Part shown: piece by piece, positions 54,726 through 64,000 of the stretch
How positions within the stretch are numbered: position 1 is the stretch's first letter
Layout: the number at the start of each line of letters is the position of its first letter
Assembly (NCBI RefSeq): GCF_000708045.1
Contig: NZ_ANIE01000001.1
Location: 1 to 64,000 of the forward strand
Length of the DNA stretch: 64,000 nt
Direction of reading: 5' to 3'
Origin: Marinobacter nitratireducens
GTDB lineage: Bacteria > Pseudomonadota > Gammaproteobacteria > Pseudomonadales > Oleiphilaceae
Made by a program: the position numbers and the translations under genes
Notes under the pieces: model-generated
Told to the model about the DNA's origin: nothing
The model's input: only the letters and a program-made list of their open reading frames with translations
Database searches by the model: none

Positions 54726-55588
54726 CCGGATGTCAGCCCCCTCTGCTGGAAAGACCAGGTACGTATGATTTCCAGTTCATCCACATTTTCCCGCATCTCC
54801 TCGGGGAAAGGCGCAAACGGTGATGCCATCCGGACAATCTGGATCGCGGCATCATCAAGTACCGTACTGCCCGAGGATTGTAATATGGCGACTTCCTTGA
54901 TTGTGCCATCTTTCTTCAGGGAAACCAGCATTCGCAGGGTACCGTAGATACCGGCCCGACGTGCCTCAGTAGGGTAATTGATGTTGCCAACACGGGTCAC
55001 CCGACTGACCCAGTTCTGTACATACCAGGCATTGGATGACTTCAGCGTTGACGCCGCCGTTACTCTCATAACCCTGGGCTTACGCGCATAGGCCTGCTGC
55101 TGGGCATCAAACCTGGCCTCCAGACTGGCGATTTCCAGGCTACGCTCCATCAGACTTTTCTTCTTGCGAACCGGCAGCGGCTCCTCGACCGGATCCACCC
55201 GCTCTTCGGGTTCATTGACCTTGCGCTCTGACCGGGATTGCGTCTGAACGACCTGGCGCTGCTGCTGAGGCCGGGGTTCAGTTTGCGATTTTGGCTCAGG
55301 CTGGATCTGAGCGACTTCCGGCTTTGACACTTCAGCCGGGCGGGGACTCGTCAGCTCCCGCGCCTCTTCGGTGGTACCACTGCCTTTCTGGTTCGTCTGG
55401 GCCAGAAAATCCGCCTTCTCCGGCGCCACGTCGTCGTCAAACTGGGACAACGTGATCTCCATGGTCTGGGCGGAAGACCTCGGCGATTCCGGCGCAAAGC
55501 TGATGCCCAACACCACAATGGCGTGCACCGCCAGCGCCATGAAGAGGGTGAAGGAAAATCGGTCGAAGTCGCTTACCTGAGCTGCCAT
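54722..55588 (-). CDS. TonB-family energy transducer (TonB3-like)
   Basis: A 288-residue protein with one N-terminal membrane segment (about 13-31, FTLFMALAVHAIVVLGISFAP), a long Pro/Glu/Gln-rich periplasmic linker and a C-terminal TonB domain (about 200-285) with NYPTEARRAGIYGTLRMLVSL and ILQSSGSTVLDDAAI. In P. aeruginosa the gene at this position (tonB3) is needed for twitching motility, and the Pil-Chp operon follows here too. No ExbB/ExbD is in the window. Confidence 0.9.
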   Translation of the reverse strand: MAAQVSDFDRFSFTLFMALAVHAIVVLGISFAPESPRSSAQTMEITLSQFDDDVAPEKADFLAQTNQKGSGTTEEARELTSPRPAEVSKPEVAQIQPEPKSQTEPRPQQQRQVVQTQSRSERKVNEPEERVDPVEEPLPVRKKKSLMERSLEIASLEARFDAQQQAYARKPRVMRVTAASTLKSSNAWYVQNWVSRVTRVGNINYPTEARRAGIYGTLRMLVSLKKDGTIKEVAILQSSGSTVLDDAAIQIVRMASPFAPFPEEMRENVDELEIIRTWSFQQRGLTSG

Positions 55589-55619
55589 TCCTGTTCCTGG
55601 TTACTAGAGATCTCTGGCC

Positions 55620-56582
55620 TTAAGCCTCGCCCGGCGTTTCCAGGCGTTTTGCGATGGCATCCATCAGCATCCCGGCGATGTCGATTCCGTAGGCGGCATC
55701 GATTTCCCGGATGCAGGTCGGGCTGGTGACGTTAATTTCCGTCAGATAATCCCCGATCACATCCAGTCCGACGAAGATCAGCCCTTTTTCCTTGATAACC
55801 GGAGCCACGCGGGCACAGATCTCACGATCACGGGCTGTCAGTTCACGCCCCTCGCCCCGACCTCCGGCCGCCAGGTTGCCGCGATTCTCGCCCTGGGATG
55901 GGATTCGCGCAAGCGCATAGGGAACCGGCTCGCCGTCAATCAATAGGATGCGCTTGTCGCCATCGGTGATTTCGGGAATAAACTTCTGCGCCATGGCCTG
56001 GTGCTGGCCATAATTGGTCAGGGTTTCAATGATCACGCCGAGGTTAAAATCCTTGTCCTTGACGCGGAAGATCGAATGCCCGCCCATGCCGTCCACCGGC
56101 TTCATGATGATATCGCCGTGCTTGGCGTGGAACTCCCGGAAACGATTGGCCGAGCGACTCACCAGCAGCGGTGGCGTCAGGTCTTCAAACTGGGTCGCGA
56201 ACAGCTTTTCATTGCAGTCCCGGAGCGTGGCGGCCGGATTCACCACCAGCGCCCCTTGCTGCTCCGCCGCTTCCAGAATGTAGGTCGCCATCAGGAACTC
56301 GCGATCCACCGGCGGATCCTTGCGCATCAGAATGACATCAAGATCCCCAAGTGCACGATCCTGATCCGGTCCGTAACTGAACCAGTCGTCCGGATCCATG
56401 TGTACGGTCAGCTTCCGGGTGTGAGCCATGGCTCTGCCGCCATCCAGGTAAAGATCCTGCTGCTCCATGTACTCGATATCCCAGCCACGCTTCTGCGCGG
56501 CCAGCAACATCGCCAGGGAGCTGTCTTTCTTGAAATGGATGTTCTCAATCGGATCCATCACGATCCCGAGTCTGACTGTCAT
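55620..56582 (-). CDS. gshB: Glutathione synthetase GshB
   Basis: A 320-residue ATP-grasp ligase: LGIVMDPIENIHFKKDSSLAM at the start, MRKDPPVDREF, MKPVDGMGGHSIFRV (glycine-rich ATP loop) and GLDVIGDYLTEINVTSPT. It joins glycine to gamma-glutamylcysteine. ATG at 56582. It is divergent from pilG with a 294-base AT-rich gap, as in P. aeruginosa; no clear promoter boxes were found there. Confidence 0.97.
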   Translation of the reverse strand: MTVRLGIVMDPIENIHFKKDSSLAMLLAAQKRGWDIEYMEQQDLYLDGGRAMAHTRKLTVHMDPDDWFSYGPDQDRALGDLDVILMRKDPPVDREFLMATYILEAAEQQGALVVNPAATLRDCNEKLFATQFEDLTPPLLVSRSANRFREFHAKHGDIIMKPVDGMGGHSIFRVKDKDFNLGVIIETLTNYGQHQAMAQKFIPEITDGDKRILLIDGEPVPYALARIPSQGENRGNLAAGGRGEGRELTARDREICARVAPVIKEKGLIFVGLDVIGDYLTEINVTSPTCIREIDAAYGIDIAGMLMDAIAKRLETPGEA

Positions 56583-56876
56583 AGTGTCTCTTGAGCTCCA
56601 GAGTTTGAAAAACACGAACCGGTCTGCAGAGCGGACCGGGCAATAAGTGCTATGCTGAGACGTTGAATGGTATTGTACCCGAGCTGCGAATGCATCCGCA
56701 GAAATCCTCAGCTGATTACGTGACGTTGCAGGCGAAAGTACATTTGGTCACAAACTAATACTTTTTATCCAGCCATTGATAATCTATAAATGAGCGGGGT
56801 TTATAGAAGAACCTTAAGGTTTATGCTAAAAACCCACGACTGAAAATGACACCGCTGAGCGCAAGGCAGTTGGACA

Positions 56877-57269
56877 ATGGATGACAACTTCGAGAATCTG
56901 AAGATCATGGTGATCGACGACAGCAAAACCATCCGTCGCACCGCAGAAACCCTCCTGAAAAAGGTTGGCTGTGAGGTCATCACCGCGACCGACGGCTTTG
57001 ACGCTCTGGCCAAAATCGCCGATTCCCAGCCCGACATCATTTTTGTGGACATCATGATGCCCCGGCTGGATGGCTACCAGACCTGCGCACTGATCAAAAA
57101 CAATTCCTCTTTCAAGAAGACGCCGGTGATCATGCTCTCCAGCAAGGACGGTCTGTTTGACAAGGCCAAGGGTCGCATTGTCGGCTCGGACCAGTACCTG
57201 ACCAAACCGTTTAGCAAGGATGAGCTGCTTAACACGATCCGCCACTATGTTCCCCAGGCGGAACAGTAA
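56877..57269 (+). CDS. pilG: Type IV pilus response regulator PilG
   Basis: A 130-residue single receiver domain. Acidic residues at 14-15, phosphorylation site Asp58 in FVDIMMPRLDGYQ and Lys in LTKPFSKDEL. PilG controls pilus extension at the pole as the main output of the Pil-Chp system. It starts with ATG at 56877; the Shine-Dalgarno is weak. First gene of the operon. Confidence 0.96.
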   Translation: MDDNFENLKIMVIDDSKTIRRTAETLLKKVGCEVITATDGFDALAKIADSQPDIIFVDIMMPRLDGYQTCALIKNNSSFKKTPVIMLSSKDGLFDKAKGRIVGSDQYLTKPFSKDELLNTIRHYVPQAEQ

Positions 57270-57302
57270 ACCTGCTGAATATATAGAACCATCGAGGAAA
57301 AC

Positions 57303-57665
57303 ATGGCTCGCATTCTTATCGTTGACGACTCCCCCACCGAGGTGAAGAAAATCTCCACCATCCTGGAAAAGCACCAGCATGAAGTTATGACCGCAGACAA
57401 TGGTGCTGACGGCGTGGCAAAAGCTCGTGCCGAAACGCCCGATCTGGTGCTGATGGACGTCGTCATGCCAGGCCTTAACGGTTTTCAGGCCACGCGCCAG
57501 CTGACCCGCGCACCTGAAACCGCCTCCATCCCCGTCATCATCGTGACCACCAAGGATCAGGAAACAGACCGGGTTTGGGGCACCCGTCAGGGCGCCAAGG
57601 GTTATCTGGTGAAGCCGGTTAACGAAGATGATCTGATCAAAACAATCAACAGTCTGATTGCCTGA
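57303..57665 (+). CDS. pilH: Type IV pilus response regulator PilH
   Basis: A 120-residue receiver domain with Asp8-Asp9, phosphorylation site Asp52 in LVLMDVVMPGLNGFQ and Lys in LVKPVNEDDL. PilH modulates retraction and may act as a phosphate sink for the ChpA kinase. It lies 33 bases after pilG. Confidence 0.96.
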   Translation: MARILIVDDSPTEVKKISTILEKHQHEVMTADNGADGVAKARAETPDLVLMDVVMPGLNGFQATRQLTRAPETASIPVIIVTTKDQETDRVWGTRQGAKGYLVKPVNEDDLIKTINSLIA

Positions 57666-57685
57666 TCCCCAACTGTGGAGTAAGC

Positions 57686-58231
57686 ATGTCCGCCCAGGCA
57701 GCCCCTTTCGCCGTTCTGACGGATATCGCCCAACGCAGCCGGTCCATGGCAGCCGGCCTGCCGGAGCAACAGGAAGCCGTTGAACTCTGGAACGGAATCG
57801 GGTTTGTTCTTGCAGGTGAACGCTACGTGGCCCCCATGGGCGAAGTCACCGAGATCCTGCATGTTCCCCGCTTCACCCATATTCCGGGTGTGAGACCCTT
57901 TCTTCTTGGCGCCGCCAACGTTCGGGGCCGCCTCCTTCCGTTGGTGGATCTCGCTGCTTTCTTCGACATCCCCCGGTCTTCGCGAAGTCAACGCGAGCGC
58001 CGGGTTCTGGTGGTCGAAAAAGGTGACGTCTTCAGCGGCCTGGTCGTGGATAGCGTGCTGGGCATGCAGTACTTTGCAACAGACAGTTTCAGGGAAGCAC
58101 CGGAAGGTATTCCCGAAAGCGTTCGTCCGTTTGTTTCAGGCGGTTACGAGCGCAATGAGGAAGTCTGGAAAGTCTTTTCCGCCGTGGACCTGGTCGACGA
58201 CGAACGCTTTCTTGACGTAGCGCAGTGGTGA
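57686..58231 (+). CDS. pilI: CheW-like adaptor PilI
   Basis: A 181-residue CheW-domain protein: GIGFVLAGERYVAPMGEVTEIL, GAANVRGRLLPLVDLAAFF and VLVVEKGDVFSGLVVDSVLGM. It couples the receptor PilJ to the kinase ChpA at the pole. It starts 20 bases after pilH. Confidence 0.96.
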   Translation: MSAQAAPFAVLTDIAQRSRSMAAGLPEQQEAVELWNGIGFVLAGERYVAPMGEVTEILHVPRFTHIPGVRPFLLGAANVRGRLLPLVDLAAFFDIPRSSRSQRERRVLVVEKGDVFSGLVVDSVLGMQYFATDSFREAPEGIPESVRPFVSGGYERNEEVWKVFSAVDLVDDERFLDVAQW

Positions 58232-58322
58232 GGGTGGTGGTACTGGCAGGAACATCACCCTGACCGCCTGATACCCGTGACAACAAACGTGTCAATTTAA
58301 AGAAAAGGCCGGGAGCCAGAAC

Positions 58323-60398
58323 ATGAAAAACAGAGCCGGAAGACTCAGCGCGGGACAGGGAGGCAACAAACTGGTTGCCGGCCTGATCGCGGCGCTGATT
58401 GCACTCACCGTCCTGCTCGTTGCGGTGCTGTTCATCATCAACAGGGACAGCCAGAACGATCAGGAATACATCGCCCACACCGCTGAGCTCAGGGTACTCT
58501 CGCAGGCTATCGCGAAGAACGCCACCGAGGCAGCCGGCGGTACCGCAGAAGCCTTCAACCAGCTCCGGAGTTCCCGGGACGAGTTCCAGAAACTCTGGAC
58601 CAATGTCACAGAAGGCAACCCGGACACCGGTCTTCCGGCCAGTGAAATGGCTCAACAAAGCGGCGTTCAATCGAACTGGAACACGGTTCGGGAAAACGCT
58701 GACAGCATCCTCTCCACGCAGGATGCAGTGCTCGGTCTGCACGAAGTTGCCCGCACACTGAACGAAACCATTCCGCAGCTGCAGGTGGAGTACGACGATA
58801 TCGTACAAATCCTGCTGGATAACGGTGCACCGTCCGAGCAGATCGCTCTGGCACAGCGTCAGTCCCTGCTTGCGGAGCGGATTGTGCGCTCGGTCAATAA
58901 CGTACTGTCCGGTGACGAAGACGCGGTTATTGCCGCTGACCGTTTCGGTCGCGACGCCAGCCTTTTCGGTCGCGTACTCGATGGGCAGTTGAACGGCAAC
59001 CCGGCCATGGGTATCTCCAAGGTTAACGACGAAGATGCCATCTACGGCCTCGAGGCCGTTGCCGAACTTTTCGAATTCGTATCCCAGAACGTAGACGCCA
59101 TCCTTGAAGCCTCTCCCGACCTCTTCAAGGTTCGTACTGCGGCCAGCGATATCTTCCAGAACTCCGAGGTCCTGCTGTCTGAACTGTCTGTTCTGGCGGA
59201 TCAGTTCCGTGGCCAGTCCGGCTCACGTCTTGTCAGCCCGACGCTGGCGTTCATCATCCTGGCCGCTATGGTTGCGATTGTTGTCTTCATCGGTCTCGCC
59301 CTCTACCGCGAAGCCCAGGAACGTCTGTCCACAACTCAGGAACAGAACGAACAGAACCAGAACGCGATCCTGCGACTGCTGGACGAACTCGCCGACCTGG
59401 CGGATGGTGACCTGACCACTGAGGCCACGGTAACCGAGGACTTCACCGGTGCCATCGCCGACTCCATCAACTACGCGATTGACCAGATGCGCGGTCTGGT
59501 ACAGGCGATTCGAGGCACCGCAGTAAGGGTTGCGGGCGCCGCTCAGGAAACTCAGTCGACCGCCATGCACCTGGCCGACGCTTCCGAGCACCAGGCTCAG
59601 GAAATTGCCGGAGCTTCCGCCGCGGTTAACGAGATGGCGGTATCCATCGACCAGGTATCCTCAAACGCGGCAGAGTCCTCCGCGGTTGCGGAGCGGTCGG
59701 TTGCGATCGCGAAGAAAGGCGCGGAAGTGGTACAGAACACCATCCGCGGCATGGACAACATCCGTGAGCAGATCCAGGAAACCTCCAAACGGATCAAGCG
59801 TCTGGGTGAATCCTCCCAGGAAATCGGTGACATCGTATCCCTGATCAACGACATTGCCGACCAGACCAACATCCTGTCTCTGAACGCGGCGATTCAGGCC
59901 TCCATGGCCGGTGACGCAGGCCGAGGCTTCGCGGTGGTTGCGGACGAAGTTCAGCGCCTTGCGGAACGCTCCTCTGCGGCAACCAAACAGATTGAAGCCC
60001 TGGTTAAGACGATCCAGTCCGATACCAACGAGGCGGTCATCTCGATGGAACACACCACCGCCGAGGTGGTCCGTGGTGCTCGCCTGGCTCAGGACGCGGG
60101 TATCGCGCTCGAGGAAATCGAGAACGTATCCATGAGTCTTGCGGAGCTGATCCAGAACATCTCCAACGCGGCACGCCAGCAGTCGTCCTCCGCGGCGCAC
60201 ATTTCCAACACCATGAACGTTATCCAGGAAATCACCTCCCAGACCTCGTCCGGTACCAACGCGACTGCGAAGTCCATCGGTAACCTGGCAGAGATGGCTT
60301 CCGAACTTCGGTCCTCCGTTGCCGGCTTCACCCTGCCGGAAGAGGACGTGGCCGACCAGGAAGAAGAGGAAGACACCGACGTTCCGGTGGTGGGCTGA
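58323..60398 (+). CDS. pilJ: Methyl-accepting chemoreceptor PilJ
   Basis: A 691-residue chemoreceptor. Membrane segments at about 20-42 and 309-330 enclose a periplasmic PilJ-type domain. A HAMP-like region (about 350-400) is followed by the signalling helices with hairpin tip INDIADQTNILSLNAAIQAS and GRGFAVVADEVQRLAERS. The tail has a run of acidic residues. It senses surface contact or ligands and controls ChpA. ATG at 58323. Confidence 0.97.
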   Translation: MKNRAGRLSAGQGGNKLVAGLIAALIALTVLLVAVLFIINRDSQNDQEYIAHTAELRVLSQAIAKNATEAAGGTAEAFNQLRSSRDEFQKLWTNVTEGNPDTGLPASEMAQQSGVQSNWNTVRENADSILSTQDAVLGLHEVARTLNETIPQLQVEYDDIVQILLDNGAPSEQIALAQRQSLLAERIVRSVNNVLSGDEDAVIAADRFGRDASLFGRVLDGQLNGNPAMGISKVNDEDAIYGLEAVAELFEFVSQNVDAILEASPDLFKVRTAASDIFQNSEVLLSELSVLADQFRGQSGSRLVSPTLAFIILAAMVAIVVFIGLALYREAQERLSTTQEQNEQNQNAILRLLDELADLADGDLTTEATVTEDFTGAIADSINYAIDQMRGLVQAIRGTAVRVAGAAQETQSTAMHLADASEHQAQEIAGASAAVNEMAVSIDQVSSNAAESSAVAERSVAIAKKGAEVVQNTIRGMDNIREQIQETSKRIKRLGESSQEIGDIVSLINDIADQTNILSLNAAIQASMAGDAGRGFAVVADEVQRLAERSSAATKQIEALVKTIQSDTNEAVISMEHTTAEVVRGARLAQDAGIALEEIENVSMSLAELIQNISNAARQQSSSAAHISNTMNVIQEITSQTSSGTNATAKSIGNLAEMASELRSSVAGFTLPEEDVADQEEEEDTDVPVVG

Positions 60399-60425
60399 GT
60401 TCCGGTCCAGGGCTGCTGACGGTTT

Positions 60426-61325
60426 ATGGCTCAGATGCATAACAAACTGTCACCCGCCGATGCCATCTGGTCACTGCGCCGACTCCCGGATATGGACGAC
60501 GCGCAGTTCAGCCAGTGGCAAACCCTGCTGGAGCATCGCACCGGCATTACCCTGCCGGTCGAGCGCCGCTCCTTTCTGGAAACCAATCTCGGAATCCGGA
60601 TGCGGGAAATCGGTTGCAGCAGCTACCAGGCGTATTACGAGCAGATCGTATCCGGCCCTGACGCGATTCAGGAATGGTCCACACTGGTGGACCGCCTGAC
60701 CGTTCAGGAAACCCGCTTCTACCGGGATCCGGATGCCTTTCGCATGGTGTCGGACTTTGTCCTGACACGACCACGGGAGCAGCTGAAAAAGCGCCCCCTG
60801 GAAGCCTGGAGTGTGGGCTGCTCCACCGGCGAGGAGCCTTACACACTGGCCATGGTGCTGAATGAGTGCATGAACCAGCTGAACCTGCAGCCACTGTTTG
60901 GCGTGACAGGCTCGGACATCAGCAAACCAGCCATAGAGAAAGCCAGGGTCGGCCAGTTCAATCCCCGCAAATTGCTGGGAATGGACGAAGCCATGAAAGA
61001 CCGGTATTTCCGCCCGGCCGAACGGAATACCGTAGAGATCATAAGCAGCATCCGCGAGCGGGTGTGCTTTACCAGACTGAATGTACTGGATCTGGATAAA
61101 GCCCCGATGCACGGGATGAACATTATTTTCTGCCAGAATCTGCTGATCTATTTCCGCCGCTGGCGCCGGCGGGAAATTGTCAGGCGGCTTGCAGAGCGGC
61201 TGGCGCCCGGGGGACTACTGGTCCTGGGCCAGGGAGAACTGACCGACTGGCAGCCTCCCGGCCTGCAAAAGGTACCCTCGGAACATGTACTGGCGTGGAT
61301 CAAACGCCAGACTGACGAAGAATAA
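60426..61325 (+). CDS. pilK: Chemoreceptor methyltransferase PilK (CheR family)
   Basis: A 299-residue CheR-type enzyme. The N-terminal helical domain is followed by RLTVQETRFYRDPDAF and SAM-binding VGCSTGEEPYTLAM, then CQNLLIYFRRW and GLLVLGQGELT. It methylates glutamates of PilJ. The gene is 27 bases after pilJ. Confidence 0.95.
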   Translation: MAQMHNKLSPADAIWSLRRLPDMDDAQFSQWQTLLEHRTGITLPVERRSFLETNLGIRMREIGCSSYQAYYEQIVSGPDAIQEWSTLVDRLTVQETRFYRDPDAFRMVSDFVLTRPREQLKKRPLEAWSVGCSTGEEPYTLAMVLNECMNQLNLQPLFGVTGSDISKPAIEKARVGQFNPRKLLGMDEAMKDRYFRPAERNTVEIISSIRERVCFTRLNVLDLDKAPMHGMNIIFCQNLLIYFRRWRRREIVRRLAERLAPGGLLVLGQGELTDWQPPGLQKVPSEHVLAWIKRQTDEE

Positions 61326-61336
61326 CCGGAGTGGTT

Positions 61337-64000
61337 ATGGGCAATCACCATGACAGCATCGCACTCGACTGGGTTCGGGGCGAAATACAGGACACGCTGA
61401 CACAAGGTCAGCATGCACTGGAAGCGTATGTCGAAAACCGTGACGACACCGCGCGCCTGCGCTTCTGCCTGAATTACCTGCATCAAGTGCACGGCACCCT
61501 GCAGATGGTCGAACTCTACGGCGCAGCTCTGCTGACCGAAGAGATGGAAAAGCTGACGCAGGCCATTCTCAACGACACCGTTGCCAACGTCGACGAAGCC
61601 GTCGAAGTATTGATGCAGGCGATCCTGCAATTGCCCCAGTATCTCGAACACCTGGCCAGCAGCCGCGATGATTTTCCGATGATACTGCTGCCGCTGCTGA
61701 ACGATCTCCGGGCAGCCCGTGGCGAATCGCTGCTGTCCGACACGTCACTGTTCAAGCCGAATCTGGCGCCGTCACAAATGAGCGTCAGCGGCAAGGTATC
61801 CCAGCGTTTACAGGATCCTAAAGTTCTCGGCCATATTCGCAAACTGCGCCAGATGTATCAGTTTGCGCTCGCGGGCATCATCCGCGAGGAAGACCTTGAC
61901 GCGCATTTCGAGTACCTGCAAAAAGTCATCCTGAGACTGATCCGTCTTTGCCAGCAAACCCCCCGTGGTGAACTGTGGAAAGCCGCGAGTGCGTTTATCG
62001 AAACACTGCAGGCACGGGTCAATCCGATCAACGCCGCGGTCAAATCCCTGCTGCGCGAGCTGGACAGCGAGATTCGTCGACTCAGCGACGAACACGCCGA
62101 CATTCTGCAACAACCGGTACCCGAAGCGCTGCTGAAACACCTTCTGTACTACGTTGCCCGTGCCCGCGACCTGGGGACCCCACAGGTCAGCGCGCTACGT
62201 GAGAGCTACCACCTGAGCGAGGCCCTGCCCTCCGAAGATGACGTAGACGCCGCTCGCACCCGAGTATCCGGACCGGGGCGCGAAGCGATTCATTCCGTTG
62301 TCAGCGCACTGAACGAAGAGCTCGCCAAGCTGAAAGACCAGCTAGACCTTTTTGTCCGCGCCGAACTGCGCCAGAACGACGAACTTCAGGACCTGCTGCC
62401 CGGCCTGCGCCAGGTCGCCAACACCCTTGCGGTGCTTGGCCTTGGTATTCCCCGGAAGGTGGTGACCGAACAGATCGAGCTGGTGGAAAAGCTCAGCGCC
62501 CAGGCCGACGCGGTCGACGATGGCACGCTGATGGATATTGCCGGCGCCCTGCTCTATGTCGAAGCCAGCCTGGCCGGCCTCGACAGCGAGGGGCAAAGTG
62601 AGGAACCGGCCTCCAGCGAAAGTGACGGCACCATCAATCTGGGCTCCCGCGAGCTCGGGGAAGCCAGTGGCGCCTTGCTCAGGGAATCGCGGAACACTCT
62701 GGAGCAGGTCAAATCCTCGATCGTCAATTTCATTGCCTCCCAGTGGGATACCCGTGAAATCGAACACGTGCCCGGTCTGCTTCACAGCATCCGGGGCGGC
62801 CTGAGCCTGGTCCCGCTGGATCGGGTAGCGGACATGCTGGCCTCCGCCGAACGCTACATTACCGACGTTCTGCTCGCTGGCAAGCAAGTGCCGGACTGGA
62901 AGCAGCTGGACGTTCTGGCTGATGCCGTAACCAGCATCGAGTACTACCTGGAACGACTGGCCGAAGGGATTGGCGAAAACGACAGCGTGCTGCGGGTCGC
63001 AGAAGACAGTCTCGCATCCCTCGGATTCCCGGTTGGCGAAGAGCCCACCTGGAACGAGGCCGCCGCCAAGGACGTGCCGGTCGAGGAAGTCCCCGTGGTT
63101 GAAGAGCCTGAACTCACGGCGGCACCGGAAGTCACCGAAGACAACGACGACGATCTTCTGGATGACGAAATCCTGGGCATCTTCGTGGAAGAGGCGGAGG
63201 AAGTCCTCGAAACCGTTCATGAATTCTACCCCCGCCTCCGCCAGGATCACGAGGATCGCGAGGCGCTGACCGAAGTCCGCCGGGCCTTCCATACCCTGAA
63301 AGGCAGTGGGCGCCTGGTTGGTGCCAACAGCATTGGTGAACTTGCCTGGTCCGTTGAGAACCTGTTGAACCGGGTCATCGACCAGACCATCAAGGCCACC
63401 GATGACATGTTCTCGCTGGTGGATGATGTCATTGCCCGTATCCCCGCCCTGATTTCCGAATTCCGAAACGGTCAGGCCGATGGCGCTGTGGATAGCCTGA
63501 TCGAGCGGGCCGAGGCGCTGGCAACCACGCGCCGGGCAGATAGCGAGCCGGCAGAAACGGCCACAGCCGAAGCGCCGACGGAAGACGCTGCCGAAGTCGA
63601 GCCAGCAGCGCCCGAAGCGCCTCCGGTTGTCTCCGCAACGGCTCAGGAAAGCGACGTCGATGATGACCTGATTGACGATGAAATCCTCGAGATTTTTGTC
63701 GAGGAGGCCGGCGAAGTACTCGATACCATCCGGGAATACCTGCCCATGTTGCTGCGTCAGCACGATGACCGCAGCGCGCTGTCAGAAGTTCGTCGGGCGT
63801 TCCATACCCTCAAGGGTAGCGGCCGGATGGTCGGCGCACTGGTCGTTGGTGAGCTGGCGTGGTCTGTTGAGAACATGTTGAACCGTGTCATCGACGGCAG
63901 CATCTTCATGAATGACGATATTGCCGGGCTACTTGAAGAGGTCACCGGGGCACTGCCCGGTCTGGTCGAAGACTTCGAGCAGCGTCACGAGGCGCGCCTG
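61337..64000 (+). CDS. chpA: ChpA hybrid histidine kinase (N-terminal part, runs off the right edge)
   Basis: The first 888 codons of ChpA, open at the right edge. ATG at 61337 has GGAG five bases upstream, 11 bases after pilK. At least two clear phosphotransfer (Hpt) domains are visible with FHTLKGSGR motifs; the phosphorylated histidines are His652 and His823. The first 600 residues contain earlier, degenerate Hpt-like helical units (His52 in HQVHGTLQM, and a HSIRGG stretch near residue 480). Acidic, Ala/Pro-rich linkers separate the domains. In P. aeruginosa ChpA has eight such domains followed by the kinase and receiver, which would lie beyond the window. It phosphorylates PilG and PilH. 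Confidence 0.93.
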   Translation, partial: MGNHHDSIALDWVRGEIQDTLTQGQHALEAYVENRDDTARLRFCLNYLHQVHGTLQMVELYGAALLTEEMEKLTQAILNDTVANVDEAVEVLMQAILQLPQYLEHLASSRDDFPMILLPLLNDLRAARGESLLSDTSLFKPNLAPSQMSVSGKVSQRLQDPKVLGHIRKLRQMYQFALAGIIREEDLDAHFEYLQKVILRLIRLCQQTPRGELWKAASAFIETLQARVNPINAAVKSLLRELDSEIRRLSDEHADILQQPVPEALLKHLLYYVARARDLGTPQVSALRESYHLSEALPSEDDVDAARTRVSGPGREAIHSVVSALNEELAKLKDQLDLFVRAELRQNDELQDLLPGLRQVANTLAVLGLGIPRKVVTEQIELVEKLSAQADAVDDGTLMDIAGALLYVEASLAGLDSEGQSEEPASSESDGTINLGSRELGEASGALLRESRNTLEQVKSSIVNFIASQWDTREIEHVPGLLHSIRGGLSLVPLDRVADMLASAERYITDVLLAGKQVPDWKQLDVLADAVTSIEYYLERLAEGIGENDSVLRVAEDSLASLGFPVGEEPTWNEAAAKDVPVEEVPVVEEPELTAAPEVTEDNDDDLLDDEILGIFVEEAEEVLETVHEFYPRLRQDHEDREALTEVRRAFHTLKGSGRLVGANSIGELAWSVENLLNRVIDQTIKATDDMFSLVDDVIARIPALISEFRNGQADGAVDSLIERAEALATTRRADSEPAETATAEAPTEDAAEVEPAAPEAPPVVSATAQESDVDDDLIDDEILEIFVEEAGEVLDTIREYLPMLLRQHDDRSALSEVRRAFHTLKGSGRMVGALVVGELAWSVENMLNRVIDGSIFMNDDIAGLLEEVTGALPGLVEDFEQRHEARL

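Noticed and set aside
62342..63763. Long minus-strand open frame opposite chpA
   Set aside because: It is a shadow of the coding frame of ChpA, favoured by codon bias. No start signal or family pattern.

Overview
The window is a 64 kb stretch of a moderately GC-rich gammaproteobacterial chromosome. Gene order and protein types resemble Pseudomonas and, more closely, marine relatives such as Marinobacter. This is an inference from synteny and protein resemblance, not a database match. Evidence includes the pyrX-pyrB-pyrR-ruvX-yqgE-tonB-gshB / pilGHIJK-chpA order known from P. aeruginosa, ftsYEX-rpoH, yrfG-hslR-hslO-pckA, and a Vibrio-like type VI secretion (T6SS) order. Every gap over about 150 bases was inspected; there is no gene-free stretch over 300 bases, and no rRNA, tRNA, CRISPR array or complete mobile element was seen.

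Positions 1-26164 (all minus strand) form one T6SS locus. From its promoter at about 26250 it reads tssB-tssC-tssE-tssF-tssG-fha-tssJ-tssK-tssL-clpV-vasH-tagO-tssA-tssM-vgrG, then a DUF4123 adaptor, a large VasX-like effector and a cut-off gene that may be its immunity partner. No hcp is present. Most junctions overlap or nearly touch. Two gaps (tssE/tssF and clpV/vasH) contain long hairpins that share a conserved loop but have unrelated, self-complementary stems. The tssM/vgrG gap holds a perfect 10-bp hairpin with a GGA in its loop, which looks like a CsrA/RsmA site.

Positions 26458-31027 hold an acyl-CoA-binding protein, an orphan integrase N-terminal domain, a secreted unknown, greB with a long leader ending in a terminator (possible leader sRNA), a small unknown and an OmpR-type two-component system. 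Positions 31132-36874 carry a hyi/glxR pair for tartronate semialdehyde metabolism, rpoH with a clear terminator, and ftsX-ftsE-ftsY. Positions 37034-44628 carry rsmD, a fatty acid desaturase with a possible TetR-type operator, mutM, a small envelope protein, and yrfG-hslR-hslO-pckA.

Positions 44666-50610 hold a truncated globin divergent from an HxlR regulator, and a scattered TRAP-type transporter (fused permease, lipoprotein, solute-binding protein) interrupted by an HU-family gene. Positions 50817-56582 (minus) hold the inactive dihydroorotase homologue pyrX with pyrB and pyrR, then ruvX, yqgE, a tonB-like gene and gshB. From 56877 to the right edge (plus) runs the Pil-Chp chemosensory operon that controls type IV pili: pilG, pilH, pilI, pilJ, pilK and the first 888 codons of chpA.
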